Position numbers and translations under genes: made by a program
Shown here: in pieces, positions 24,432 to 37,360 of the stretch
How the letters are laid out: the number at the start of each line of letters is the position of its first letter
How positions within the stretch are numbered: position 1 is the stretch's first letter
Source of the DNA: Phoronis australis
Lineage: Eukaryota; Phoronida; Phoronidae
Assembly (NCBI GenBank): GCA_002633005.1
Contig: NMRA01000266.1
Coordinates: 186,784 to 250,783, forward strand
Direction: 5' to 3'
DNA: 64,000 nt
The notes under the pieces: generated by a model
Databases searched by the model: none
Told to the model about the DNA's origin: nothing
Seen by the model: the letters and a program-made list of their open reading frames with translations, nothing else

Positions 24432-25140
24432 AGATACAGACGCGAGAAACTCAAGAACACCCAATAAAATCCGCGCTAAATATCGCCGAACGATGCATAT
24501 CGCAGTACTGTAACCTTTCTCGTGACTTGTTTCTCAGGCATCTGACCACCAGATGGAGCCGCGTTTTACGTTCATAGTTTTGCATTAGCTCATTCGTAGT
24601 CATCCTATTATTATCTTAGAGCGATGTAAGGCCTTCTAGAAAAACTGTGCTTGCACACACACATCTACAAAAGTATACTTTTTTGGTAAAATCCGTATTT
24701 TCTGAAATTTGATCGTTGACTTTTATAAATGTATCAACCATCAGTTATTTGAGTCACGTGACCATGTGTGTCAGTAAACGTTCACAATGCCTAATTATAA
24801 TGTACATTCAAAGCTTCAATAACATTACAAGTTTTTGCTCGATATCATTGCTCGTGATCAAATCTAAAACGTCCGATTTACAGTTTAAGAACTTTTTCAA
24901 TGAAAATCGTAATTTTGGTAGCCTCTCTTGCAAAAGTAGATATTTCGAATAGCGTCGTAAGAAATGGTGCAAAGAGCATAGTATTTGAAACTTTCATTTC
25001 TTTGTAATTATCCAATATAATATTAGTCATGAAAGCCAGACTTCATTAAATCAGGCGAGTTCAATTCAGGGTTTCACGAATATGTCGTAGCATAATGGCT
25101 GCCATTGAAGTGACTGGTCGTCGAAGTTGGTGTATTGAAG
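24432..25140. other. no gene recognised
   Basis: Intergenic or intronic sequence between the two paralogues. The frame at 24716 is A+T-driven and lacks support. Confidence 0.4.
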
Positions 25141-25509
25141 TCAGGAATGTTTCCGGTCCATACGTGGAATGCAAGCTACTGTTTTGCATCATCTGGTTTG
25201 TTAGAGCTTGATATCGAGCACTGCGCTCTTCCGGTTCGAATGCCGAGGCGTACAATTTTGTGCGCTGACAATGGTCTCAAGGTAGAACAACCCTTCAGTT
25301 CCTTGTGAACCTAAAAACCAATTCTCACCACAGAGAGAAACAAGTTGTGATCAGTTTTATGACGGTGAGTAGCTTAAATCAAAAGCCCATTTCTTCGACA
25401 GAATACAAGTTGCTTTAAAATTTCTCATGTTGACCAGAGCAATAAGGTAAAACTGAAAAAAGAGTTTGTGTTGACATATGTGAGTCTTAAATCACTTAAG
25501 AGTTCTTAC

Positions 25510-25668
25510 TCAACACTGTGACGCCCATTGTTATGTCATCGTCTGTCCAAGGGAATCTCCATAGGTGATGTTCGGTTCCTTTTTTGCGATAATAGATGAC
25601 CACGAGGTTGTAAACACCAGCCGGCATCTTGTCTCGCGGTACACTTACAGTTGCGGTGATGTCGATAC
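25510..25668 (-). CDS. gene A, third exon
   Basis: 52 full codons containing [13 protein letters not shown] and ending GVTVLS, then A/GTAAGA, the same residue context and intron position as gene B. The open frame continues upstream to about 25715, so a more upstream acceptor is possible, but no AG is available there. Confidence 0.58.
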
Positions 25669-28600
25669 CTTGAACGGGAACGTCGATTGTGACGTTAAAT
25701 TTCATTATAATTATGTGTTTTTTGAATCATGGATAACAAGTTTGTTCTTGGTACTCTTTTTAATCTTGGTGAAATCCTTATTACTGTAACTATAACTATT
25801 ATTAATTTTATCATCACTGTTTCTGTAGTTGTTGTTGTTATTGTTGTTGTTGTTGCACTTATTATTGCCACTCTGATTAAAACCGCCTCGGCCTCCGGCT
25901 TCTGGCGATTGGACTTGTTTGTCAATAAACACTCTCAAATCGTGTTATATTTAACTGATTGTCATAGTGGCATCGGCACTTACCCACTCGAAGAGACTCT
26001 AATGCAACTGGAATCTTCAAATAACAAGCACATTTGTTACTTTTAAGTGTAAGACGTGAGTAATTGACATTTTTAGATCCGATACCTTCATTCAACATGG
26101 CCGAACGGGCACCTAAACAGTGGTCTCTAACTAAAACGGAGACCCCCTATGAAAACTGGCGGCAGAATCTTATATATTCTCTTAGTCTAGACGAAACCTT
26201 TGAGCCGTTTCTGACTTCTCAGTGGTTCAAGAAAACCAATGCCAAACAGTTGCGAGGTCTCGTCGATGACGACACTGACGTCGATGCTGCCGAGCGCCTG
26301 ACCGCCGTACAAAATAATGCTGGACTCGAACCCATGCTCAGACAACTACTGCCCTGTCATCTCCCGCAACTCGATAGTCAAGAACTCAGTGTCTCTCGCT
26401 GCTATCTGGCAAAAAGTCAGACAGCACTTTGGTTTTGCCTCGACCCGTGCCCAATTTTTGACCTTTGCAATATCCGCCTGCAACAGGAAGAGAGTTCCGT
26501 GGAACTCTACCAACACTTGAATGCCTTTTTAGAGGAAAATCTCCTCTCACCTGGCTGTGACCTTGCCCTCACTGGAGCCGCCATAGATTATGAGGAGGAA
26601 TTGACCCCGACGCCGTAAAATGTCATTGTACATGTATATATATATATATGGCGTGGACTGGTCCACGCTGGCATTCCACTTCTAGTCAAGCAAACGTATG
26701 GATCTGAGCTTCGCAACAACACGCTGGCTTCTAATAAAACGGAAATATCTCTCGCACTATCTTCACTACTGGAAGAACTCCAGATTATCGAAGAGACCCG
26801 TGTTATGCGCATTGGTGCCCCTCCTGGTCGCAGAAGAAAGTTTTATTCTTGCATTGTCTGCAATACCGCTGGTCGACCATCGTCTCCCCACAACCTTGAA
26901 GATTGCAGATTCCTATCTGACAGCGATAAGCATCGCATCCCCAGATCACGCCGGGTTACGGACTTTGAAGAAGATGACGCTGATCTCGACGACGAAGCGT
27001 CCACTGAAGCTGCCGACGCCTCCTGTAGCTTCGTGTCACTTGGTACCCAGTCAGCTCGACGTGTGACTATCATGCAGTCTGTTGTCATGAAAGCCCTTTC
27101 CGAGAATCATGCAGTGTAAGTCACACTGGACACTGGTGCTACTACTAACATGGTCGCAAGTCTGCCGTATGTTTATACGGTATGAATACTTCCCCGCTTT
27201 GTAGATGGCCCGCTAGGCCGACGGCATTACCCCCCCTTCAGGTTTTTGGCGAGATCTACTGCCAGCTTACCCATGGCTCTCACAACTTTCGTCTGGATGC
27301 TTTGGTGGTTCGCCAGCTTGATGTTGACATTGTTGCTGGCAATCCCTTCATGTCCTACAATGACATTACTGTTCGCCCCGCTATGCGCCAGATCGTAATT
27401 GCTGGTTCTGATGTCGTATCAGTACTCCCAAGGAGACATTACCTATTGCACGACTTACCCAGTAATTTCTCTTACGAACCGAGGTTGGATAACCCTCATC
27501 ATCAATCACTCGACCCTAAGCTGGCATGGCCATGACCACAGGAATTCCACTCAGTCTCCCACACTGTACTTGTAAAGAACGATAATGATTCACCTCTGCC
27601 AATTAAACATGGTGAACATATTTGCCGGTTGCAACAACTTTCAGAGTTCGTTACCCGCCAGTGTCCCAGGTTCTACAACATCCACCACTAACGCCCTGCC
27701 TCCAGGCTCTCATACTAGACCACTATTTTCTGATTCCATTAGGCTTCACCCTGATTTACTGCTGTCTGACGACATGCAGACCCGCTTCCAGTCCCTATAC
27801 GCAATGATGTATTCAACCCTGCTGTTTCCAAGTACAATGGCGCTAGTGGGAAGATAGAGGCTGTTGCGAATGTTGGACCCACACTCCCTCCTCTTTCGAA
27901 AGGCCGACTTCCCCAATGCAACCGCGAGTTTCTTGTTGACACTTAGACAAAATTTGATGAGCTCGAGGCCGCTGGTCTTTTCGCCAAGCCGGAACAGGTG
28001 AATATCCCTGTAGAACATCTCAACATCTCCTTCCTTAACAAAAAACTAAGCGGCGGTAGTCGGCTTGTTACATCCTTTGGCGAGGCTGGTCGTTGCGGTA
28101 AGCCCCAACCGTCCCTAATGCCCAATGCTGACAGTGTCCTACGAAACATCGGGAAATGGAATTGTCTAATAGTATCTGACCTCTTACAGTCCTTCTACCA
28201 GAGTCCTCTCAGTCATTCGTCTATGAAATATTGTGGTGTCACTACGTCATTTAAAGGCATTCGCGTTTAGACTAGATCTGCAATAGGGATGCCGGGATCA
28301 GATTTGTCGTGGGAGCTCATGTCCAGTCCACAGTTCTAGGTGATTCAATTCAGCAAGGCTGGTCACCAAAATCGCATACGATCTGTATGTAGGTGGAAGC
28401 TCACCTGACCAGGTGCTCCAACGTTTCAGACTAGTCCTTCAGGCTCTTCGGTGAAACAACCAGCGTGATCTGTCCGCCAAGAAAACCGTCATCTGCCCTA
28501 AGTCAACCACCGTCCTTGATTGGAAATGTTCCTATAGTTCCTTACGGGCCGGTGATCATAAGGTCTCAGCTCTCGCCTAAGTTGAGCCTCCAACAACTCC

Positions 28601-31600
28601 GTTCGGCCTCAGATCATATATTGGTGCTTTTGAAGATCCTAAGTAGTGTTCTCCCTGAATATTCCTCTCTTCTTGACCAGCTTGACGCTGCCGTGGCTGG
28701 ACGCGAGTCTCATGAACGCATCTCCCGGTCTGACGATCTCATGGACTTCTTTAAGAAGTCCCAGTCTGCTCTCAAAGACACAAAGTTGATATTCGTGTCT
28801 AGACCTTCATGATCCTCTGCTCATTGTGACTGACGAATCTGTGAAGAATCGTGCCTTGGGTGCCACTCTGTACCTCCGCAGAGGGGACAGACTTCTCCTC
28901 GCTGGCTTCTTTAATGCGAAGTTGCGTAAACATCAAACACTGCAAAGTTGAGGCTCTGTGTATTGGTGTAGCAGTCCGTCATTTTCCCCCTATATCATCC
29001 AGGCCTCTAATCCCACCCAAGGCCCGACAGACAGTCGTCCCTGCGTTCAAGCCTACGGAAAACGTATGCGAGGCGAGTTCTCCACTTCTTCAGCGGAAAC
29101 ACAACATCCTTTCAAGACTCCTCTAGTCAGGTACGTAAGTTCATTGCCGAATTGGAAGATTGATTTGTTCGAAGCTTGTCCGTTGATGATGTTCTTCAGA
29201 GCGCCATGCGTATGCCCTTCTCAAGACGAGTAGCTTGGCTGTTAACCCAACAGGAATGTCCAGACCTTCGCAAAAGCCAAGCTCACCTGTCTCAGGGTAC
29301 TCAATGAGTTAAGGATGGACGGCAATTGCCGGTTCATTACAGAAAGATACGAAATCGTCTAAGAGTTTAGCTATCGATGTCGTGACTTTACGTAGCTCAC
29401 CGGATAACTCCGTACCGTCCTTATCCTCGAATCATCAAAGAAGGACGTACGCCTGGTCTTTTTGGGAACATGTTTGCGCTTTGACAGCGGATTTTTTGCA
29501 AACTCGCTGGAACAGGACACCGTGAATTAAAAGAAAGAACAATTACTAATGGTTTGTTGAAACCCTGTTTTGCGTAAATTTATTGACAGAGGTTTTTGCT
29601 TGATATGGACGGCTGAAGTGAAGCACCCGTGGAATTCCTTGTCCCGAGCGTTATACCTCGTAGTATTGTCTATAGCGTAGTGAGGACGATCAGAAGCTGA
29701 AGACGGCTGTCTTCTAAGCCTGATACCTGATGTTGCTGGGTTCGCCTATATTTGCACGACATTCTGTTATGCATTTAAAATTTTCGGCTTGAAGATTTTA
29801 ATGTGAAGCCCTTATAGTGTGAGAACGCTGTAGCCAGCCTCTGAAGCGCGAGTCCTAAGGGTACATGCCTAAAGCAGCCGTGAATGCCTCGTTCCGCCAG
29901 TTTGTAGGAGTATAACGTTTCTGTGAGTATAATCTAATCATATTAAACAGACACGATATCAGTCCAAAGTGCCTCAAGAAGGGAGTTTGCAAGAAATGTG
30001 GCTAAACCTATCACGATTCATGAACTGGAAAACATAGGATTTGCGTTATTACATCTGGAATAGATATTTGCTGTTGAGTTGAATGAACTCATGTAAGATT
30101 AACGAGAAGGATCAGCATGGTTTAGACAAAATGCCAACTCACCATTTTCTTGAAGGACGACATTGCCTTGACGGTCCTTGATGATTAGGTCGTTATGAGT
30201 TAAATGGTGCAGCTGAAGTCCCACCCCCATTCCTACTGGTATGTATGCCTGCAGAGGAAGAAGCACCTGGTAGGCTCTGTTGTTGGTTCCGTCAACGAAT
30301 TTGTCTTCTGATGTCGTAAAGGCCAGTCGCAGTCGATTAAGCATGTGGACTGCAATAGGCGTGATTGTAATAACGCAAAATCGAGTGCCTTAAACGAAAC
30401 GGATATATGTTCGATGCCCTTTTTACATTCGAAATCTTTAAGCGTGTCTGCACGTGGCAGCCACAGTGCGAAATGTGTGCACCTTGCGACCCAACCGGTT
30501 AATCGCTGAACTAAAGCAGCTAGTGACCTGACTTTAACTTCGAGACACGATTGTCGAAAGCTTTCTGTATGGCAATCGTTGTAGTTTCCTCCTGAGTTCC
30601 TGACATGGGCGGACTTAGGGAGCAGAGGAGTGCCCGCACTTGGCTGACGCAAAAAATAAAACAGCGAGAGCGTGAGGAAATATTGAATTTATTAAGTACA
30701 TGTAACCCCGGTAAGTAACATGCGGCAGAAACAAAATTTGATAATGAGTGAAGTTTAGTTTGTGTGCGCGTGTGCGGGGGGGCTCAGACCTGAGTGCAAG
30801 TGTCCGATTCATACCACCGGAGCAATCGTTTTCCCGTTTTCTGTGGTTGGCTGCCCGATAAAATGTGTTGCCTCCCCCTTGTAATATCCTAGATCCGCCA
30901 ATGCCTGGTTGCAAATTTTAGAAAGAATCGATTAGTGCTCAGGCAATGTTTCAAAGTTTCCCGAAAGTTCTGAAAATTCACCAAGAAAAGGCTGATAAAT
31001 ATCTGACTGGTGCACATGTACGACGAAAGGATGCACATATACTTGCCTGCAATATGAGCTTTTACTGGATAATTTGCTTAACCTAAGCAGCACCAAACTT
31101 CCACATATTTTTGCCTTACTAAATTCTTCGATAAGCGTTTAAGGTCCCATGCTCTAAGATCTACGGTGGCCCAAAGATGACATCGTTTGTTTAGTTTTTT
31201 ATGATGTCAGGATCTCAACATCCCGGCTTTGTTACCTCGGGATCCCGAAACAATTTTCCTCAGTGTGTCGTTGTACGTAAACGCTCTTCTGGCTCGTCGC
31301 ATTGTCACCGCCACCATCTGGGTCGACACCAGAAAGAGTTATTCGCATAGTTTTTCGTTTCACCACTAAGCCATTAGTGGCATGTGTGGTACATGAATAT
31401 ATAACCATATTGCTGCCCTGGCATCGATATTTGTCAGTCTATGAAACCGATGACACCATCAGTGTCTTAATAGTTGTTACGACGTGCGAGCCCTAGCCTT
31501 AACAAAAACGCAAAAGACGCCTAACGCAAATAATGATACCAAAACGATACCTGAGCAAGTGTACAGTCTCATTTTGCGAAAGCACTCGGTTGAAAAGATC

Positions 31601-34600
31601 TCTGGCAGCTTCATCTATATCCATATTGGAGTATTCTTTGTAAAAGAAAACAAGGCGTACACTGTATCATTTGAGACCGATTTTATAACAGTAAGAGCCT
31701 AATTCTATTTTTGTTTTTCAGCCATAAAAACTAGCAGTACGGCATATTTAACTGAAAAGTTAACAGCGAACTTTTCGTTCTTCACTACTGCGAGCCACTT
31801 CCTAAGCATTTCGGGATCTCGAGGAAGTCGAAAAAACGGACAAACGGGAACGATACACCGCAATATAGCGGCATTCATTCTGCAGATGAACCACTGACGT
31901 CGCTGCGTCGTTTCTCACCTTCCTCACAGGTTAACGCGACACCTCTAGGCAAGGTGAGGTCGACCGTATAAGAGGCGATATGGATATAGGCCGATGAAGA
32001 CGGTAAAAAGACTAATTAAATTGGGTGGAATTCTCTGCTGTAAGCGTTGTCTTTAATGTTTTGCTGCTTTGATGGGTCCTGATAGCTCTACTGCACACTG
32101 TGTGGGTCAAGATTGTAGATGTCCATGATTACTTGTCCTGGTGATGATGTTTGATCCCGAGGTACACTGTAATGAAGTCGGGATCCCGAGATCCGAGATA
32201 ATTAATTATGCATCTCGACAACCTGAGATCCCGACATAATTTAGTCTGGATCTCAAGATCCAGAGACAGTTATATAGGTATTTTGATATCCTGGGATAAT
32301 TCAAAAAAGACGTGCGATTTAATACCTGGACCAGCTTAAAAATCTTTGTCTTCATTCGTTAACAATCTGCTTAAATAATGGAAACCATTTCGCTCGTGGT
32401 TTAAATAGTAATGTCAACCTCTGTGGTTCATTTCTTATCTTTGTTGTTATTGTTCGTCAAATAATTGACATCACGTGTTAACTAATTAATTTATCAGACA
32501 ATTAGCACTAGGGAGATTTCACTATTGCATTTAGTAACACTATTGGTTTGGAACAAAAAATATGTATATTTAGGCAGACATGAAAAATAATTATTGTAAT
32601 AATTAAAGAATTACGTTTACATTTACAATGCTTGGGGCCATTAGACCGCAAATTATCAAGGATATGAATGAAATTTTAATGAACAAGTTGTTGGTGATAA
32701 AACTTACACGGAATTTGTTTATACTTAACAAATATTCCTCATGGATCATCGAAATAAATATGGAATCCCAATTTCATTCAAGTTGTCTCAAAAATAAGTA
32801 AGATGTCGTGTTTTGGGAAGTATTGATACGAAAATTTGCTATCTGTTGAAAATGAAGATCTTATCTGACGTTGTTTACATTGAAAAGCTCACGCCGCTTT
32901 GCTTTACTTAAAGTGAATATTGGTTGGGTTATTCATAAATTTCCAAATTTATGCACAGTTTGAAAAATGCGATTTCAATTCCAGCATAAATTTAGCAAAT
33001 GAGCGAGTACATAACGATACTGGTTCTTAGTTCGAAGTGCGCAAACTCGACCATTTAGAACGTATTTCGAATACAGTGATCGGGAGAACCGATGAAAACG
33101 ATTGCCAAGATGTCAGTGATTATTCAGATGCCTAGAAATTTGACAGGGTAGTCTTAGCATTTCAACTAATTCCAAAATATGCTTTTCCGCGAAATTTGTT
33201 GCATAAGCTGTTATTACTATGTGTAGCAATGCACGCCATAACGTTATACGGAAATGGACGAATTTTATATCGAAGCAGCTTACTGTTAACGATGTAGCTT
33301 AAAGCATAGTCATTTCATTTGATACTTTTCTTTTGTCAGTTTCGTAAATGCTTGTGAAGACTGACATGTTGATTTCACGCCTCCGAACTAAAAAGTTGTA
33401 AAATCCCGTCCAGTTACACCCATTCCGGACAAGATGAATGCGATCAGTGCGTTCTTTGAGAGTACTCAGAGCACGATACAACGGAAAACGGCTACAACGG
33501 CTGATGTCGTTATGTCGTTTCTGATACTATACACCTACATGTACAATGTATCCAGTTCCTGAATGCGAGTAGAGACAGGTACTTATGTTACCCGTTTTAA
33601 ACCAACACGTTCCTACACTAAGAAGTTCACGTTACGACTGAAGTTGTACACAAAACAGTTTTCTTGTACATGTAGGCACCGTCCACGTTTGATGGGCAGG
33701 GGTGGGGGGTCGATGTGAATTACTTCTTTTATGAGTTGGCGCAATTTAATCCTATCGGAGATGTTCAGTCAATTATCCAAACAATAGTCGGTAATTCCTT
33801 TATCCATGTAGTCGAATTTTGCCAAAGGATGAGCGCGTATTTTCAGGCTTATGGTGACCAAAGGGCATTGCACTCTAGGTATAATGCGCGCGGTATAGCA
33901 CTTTATTCTCATTCACAAAATTAAGATTTCGTGTCGTGCAATCTGCAGATTAATGCAGGCGTATACACCGTATTCACGCAGTCGCCATTATAAAAGTAAA
34001 CCTCTTTTTAGGCTTAAGAAACAATGCATTTTGCGCCTAAGTACAGCACAAAGTGTGATTGTTTGTGTGATTCGTTATATTCATCTCTCAAATGCATTGT
34101 TTTTTTTTAACCTAAAAAGAGGCTCACTACTAAAATGGCGACTGCGTGAGGTGTATGGAGGCGGCGCCGGGCAAATAAAGCGAACAATGATTAGTAAAAA
34201 ACGCTAAGTTTATTTATCAACAGATATTAAAAATGCAGTCAGCAAAAAATTCAAAATAAAATAGTGCTTCAAGTACAAGTTAAAAGTACATTCTGCTGTG
34301 TTGCGAAGGTCAACTCATTTTGCTCTTATTTATCCAAGCCTATAGTTTAAATCGAGTAACAGAAAAGCGGACGACAATGTCTTGCTTCGAAATGGAAGCC
34401 TGCTGTGGTTCTTCTATTTACTTAATCGTGCAAGGATATTATATAAGGTCGCTTTTTCGCTACGGCTATCAAATTTAACGATAAATGACTCAAATGTGCA
34501 CAGCATCCCTCTCAAACATCTCAAACACAAGGCTGCTCAACGCTGTCGATGATTCTTCGAATAAAGCCAAAATTGTGTTAAGTACTAAATGGAAAACAAC

Positions 34601-35838
34601 CGCAGAAGACACAAATTTGAATGAGATCACCGACTGAGCTTAATGTTCCTTTTTTAAACGAAATGGTGAGAAATATCGTCTTTGGACATGCGAATTGTTC
34701 TAATTTTCTCACATGACCGGGAATGTGTTACGACACAACTGGTTCAAAACACAGAGTACGTAATTTTTTGATATTACATGGGCAAATCTCAGCGTAGTAG
34801 AAATTAGAAAACGCCTTACATTGTATTGTCTACAGAACATTCAAACAACCAAACGCGCGGCCACCAAACAATGCCGAAATTTCGTGAAGTTGGCTAGATT
34901 ATGATTGACCAATTGATTGTCGCAAATCCCAGTCGAAAAGACACGCAAACAACTTCTTAAATGGACCCACTTCGGCGGCGAATTCCATGTCCACGTTCAT
35001 TCAAACGGCGACGAACCCCATCTCAAGAAACGCGGTGAGACTGCCAACTTGTGCTGTCTCAAGGTCAACTGAGTACTCACTCGCTAGAAGCCTTGATGTC
35101 TTATTTATAAACATTTGTCAAGTTTTAATATTACAGCTTCAAAGACCATTTATTATTTTTGATTAAAGTGGCGTCAAGTGGTTGAAAGTTTTAGACACGG
35201 CGAGTTTTTACGGTTCATGTGAGAAACCAAATCCTTCACATGTTTCAGGTTTATGACATGGGCAAAACCTCTCGAAAATTTCGTCAAAATCCCGAGGCTT
35301 GCAGGATTCACTTTTTCCTGGCAGATCTATAATACCATAGGTCTAATGACATTGAACCACAGCTTTGAAAGTAGAACGCCCAGCTAAATCCTAAATGCGA
35401 CTTGCTGCTGGCGTTCATTTGTCAAGTCCATAATGAAGGTAGCAACCTGTCTTTTAAATCCACATTCGCCATGTCTAAAGACAATTTAAGGAAACTTTTA
35501 ATGGATAAGGAAGTCAGTCACGAGGGAACTTTGCGGCACAAGGTTTTCAGAAATCACGACAAGAGGTTAGGCTTGTAACGATAAAACATGGCGCCCCGTA
35601 CATCAGTAGCATTGGAACAGAATCAAAATAAGTAACACTGTTAGAAATCTTCAACTAAACCACCGTTTACCTTCGTTATCCATTGAACCATGACCCAGCA
35701 CGCTCATTAACTCGCAGCTCGTGCCCCAACAATAACTGCCACCACCCTTTCTTCCTTTACAATGCCGCATGCAACCCGTCAAGTATTCTTGGTAGAAAAG
35801 GTTATCAGCGAAACACACGCTTTGTCTTTCCCAATGTC
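25510..35838 (-). CDS. gene A: two-domain Cys-rich protein, partial
   Basis: Three minus-strand exons join in frame: 35838-35671 (168 nt), 30349-30143 (207 nt) and 25668-25510 (159 nt). Each has a phase of 2+3n+1. Acceptors are TTTTCTTATCTGCAG, CCTATTGCAG and CCCGTTCAAG; donors are GTAAAC, GTGAGT and GTAAGA. The first exon has the same C-x13-C-x3-C-x9-C-x4-C spacing (TGC ... YCWGTSC) as gene B. Exons two and three align with the single long exon of gene B, which is longer by about 55 residues. About 177 residues are covered. A Ty3/gypsy-like element fills most of the last intron (30142-25669). Upstream exons were not found; 25175-25141 is a phase-compatible candidate terminal exon ending in TGA. 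Function unknown; the Cys pattern suggests an extracellular protein (inference). Confidence 0.58.
25824..25855. repeat. (GTT)n microsatellite
   Basis: Imperfect GTT/ATT trinucleotide run. It creates spurious hydrophobic (Val) or Asn-rich frames on the two strands. Confidence 0.85.
26097..29525 (+). mobile_element. degenerate Ty3/gypsy-like LTR retrotransposon, internal region
   Basis: Gag-, protease-, RT- and RNase H-like segments occur in order on the plus strand. The Gag-like part begins at 26097 ([11 protein letters not shown]), shifts frame near 26320-26350 and back near 26470, and is interrupted by a TA microsatellite (26630-26648). A C-x2-C ... H-x4-C knuckle-like motif lies near 26835-26905. 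The aspartic protease motif DTGATT is at about 27128, directly after an in-frame TAA. RT similarity runs from about 27950 (DLLQSFYQ at about 28177). At 28371 the RT core reads AYDLY, where an Asp pair is expected. RNase H similarity follows (VTDESVKNR near 28827). Multiple stops and shifts show it is dead. No LTRs, primer-binding site or integrase were identified, so the ends are approximate. It lies in an intron of gene A, antisense to it. Confidence 0.8.
29526..30142. other. intron of gene A, nothing recognised
   Basis: May include the 3' part of the retroelement. I see no LTR or domain. Confidence 0.35.
30143..30349 (-). CDS. gene A, middle exon
   Basis: 68 full codons, including [19 protein letters not shown] and [14 protein letters not shown]. 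It ends GAA AAT G/GTGAGT. The final G plus GT of the next exon encodes Gly, so the frame stays open across the 4.5 kb intron. Confidence 0.6.
30604..30906. mobile_element. MITE with GGCGGAYCTAGG termini
   Basis: The left end GGGCGGACTTAGG and the reverse complement of the right end TGGCGGATCTAGG form short TIRs of the widespread type whose ends read GGCGGATCCAGG. About 300 bp, non-coding. Related ends occur at 37208-37360 and 49978-50306. Confidence 0.6.
30907..33962. other. intron of gene A, palindromic repeats only
   Basis: 32160-32305 contains several GGGATCCCGAG / GGATCTCAAGATCC palindromes resembling the block at 31205-31255 (CATCCCGGCT ... CGGGATCCCG). No coding segment is supported in the remainder. 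Confidence 0.45.
33963..34156. mobile_element. MITE of about 194 bp with 65-bp TIRs
   Basis: The left end (ACACCGTATTCACGCAGTCGCCATT ... CCTCTTTTTAGGCTTAAG ... AACAATGCATTT) is matched by the reverse complement of the right end (ACACCTCACGCAGTCGCCATTTTA ... CCTCTTTTTAGGTTAAA ... AACAATGCATTT). The arms make up most of the element. Non-coding. Confidence 0.8.
34157..35670. other. intron of gene A, nothing recognised
   Basis: No frame with splice support, no repeat boundary seen. Confidence 0.4.
35671..35838 (-). CDS. gene A, Cys-rich exon
   Basis: 55 full codons between strong splice sites, a symmetric phase-1/phase-1 module. Its last base G plus TC from the next exon gives Val, as in gene B. 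Confidence 0.6.
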
Positions 35839-37207
35839 CTGCAGATAAGAAAAACTGGTCTCTTGCTTTATCGTTATAGACGAGATCCGAAGTGTTCCAC
35901 AAATACTTTTAATACCTTACCAATGTACACCTACATGTACTGTTACCTAAATATAGATGTACTGTACATGTAGGCACCAGAGCCAAGTTTTTGAGCCTCG
36001 GTGTCAGATTCGTGTGGTTTCTAGGGATGCCCACATGAACAGTCTCTGCTAATTGCCAGTCAAAAGGGTGCTTTTATTCATGCGCCTGTTTCAGATGACG
36101 GAATAATACACTGTAATGAAAATTCGAAATAACCAGATTCATTATTTGGATTGGGTTGCAAATCTTACTCACTTGACGATAGTACTGTACAGTAACCCTA
36201 TTCATGAATGCATCCAGCCTAAAAATGGGAAGCTGAATTTTTTGAGAAGAGGGAACTTTTACTAAGATTCATGGAGTACGTTCAGGCCTACCAATTATGC
36301 ATTTGCCAAATTTTGGTAGTCCCTGCCTTTTTAGTCTCATTTTCTGATTTTTCATTCGCGCACCCAGATTGGCTTGGGGGATCAAACGAGCCCCTCCTCC
36401 CATTGGGCAAAAAGGTCAGCCTCATAGAAACAAAAAGTCCGAGTAAACGAGATACAAGCCCAACATAAAACGCACAATTCACAGCACAGCTCCGGTCGTG
36501 GTACTGTTTTTTAGTCGATCGACTTTTTTTGTTTTTAAAAGGTCCTCATCGTCAGGGGCACGAGCCCCTTGATATTAAATGCTGGATGCCCGCAGGGTTT
36601 TTTTTTCGGAGCTTTTGCTTCTCTGAAGCGGACCTTTTTTGCCCACTCCGCCAAATGGGGGAAGTTCATTTTCTCCTACCCTTCCTTGGGTGTGCGGATG
36701 ATAGTTGATGCGAAACAAGTGGCCTGCAATGCTTTTACTGATTCTCTGAGCCGGGAGAGGGCGTTTGCACTGCTACAAGATGTCACAGCGCCACTTAAAG
36801 CCAGGGAAAAGTGTAGACCATCGCCGGATGTAAATGTTTGATTAGAAAATGTGATTTTGTGGTAGAAAATTATGAATGAGAAATTGTCCAACGCATCCTT
36901 TCCTTGATACAGCACCCCTTTTAAGAAATCCTGGATCCACCGCTGCAACAAACAATTGTGAAAAAAATCAAGCATTACCAGACAAAATCAAGCGCGCCGA
37001 CATTATCTCCATCATAGATTCTAGACAGAAGATTTGCAAACTCCGACATTTTCTTGCGTACTATCCTAGAAGAGACGTCACTCTCCTAAATTACCAATTT
37101 CGGTTTTCGTCTAGTGTATTGTATAGGGAAATTCTCCTATCTATTTTACTGCCCGGTACAACAAAAGAAAAAATCGATATTGTTCAAAGTCTTTCAATAA
37201 CAGAACT
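35839..37207. other. upstream of gene A Cys exon; repeat fragments
   Basis: Should contain earlier exons of gene A, but none with a signal peptide and matching phase was found. 36916-36948 holds an isolated CCTGGATCCACCGCTG MITE end. Confidence 0.35.
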
Positions 37208-37360
37208 CAGTGCTGGATTTAAGGGGGGCAAGGGGGCCATGCCCACCCCCAAAAATATTTCAGCTCCCATGTGGCAGTTCGGGGTTGCGAATGTATCAGG
37301 GCAATATCCTGGCTAATACTCTGCCCTGCCCCCAACTCAAAATCCTGGATCCGCCCCTGG
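37208..37360. mobile_element. MITE family 2 (GGATCCGCCCCTG end), copy 1
   Basis: Begins near CAGTGCTGGATTTAAGGGGGG and ends CAAAATCCTGGATCCGCCCCTG. The shared phrases GCAAGGGGGCCATG and CAACTCAAAATCC tie it to 49978-50306. Confidence 0.7.

Noticed and set aside
25729-26046. Very hydrophobic plus-strand frame (and Asn/Thr-rich minus frames)
   Set aside because: Produced by the GTT/ATT microsatellite at 25824-25855; no gene context.
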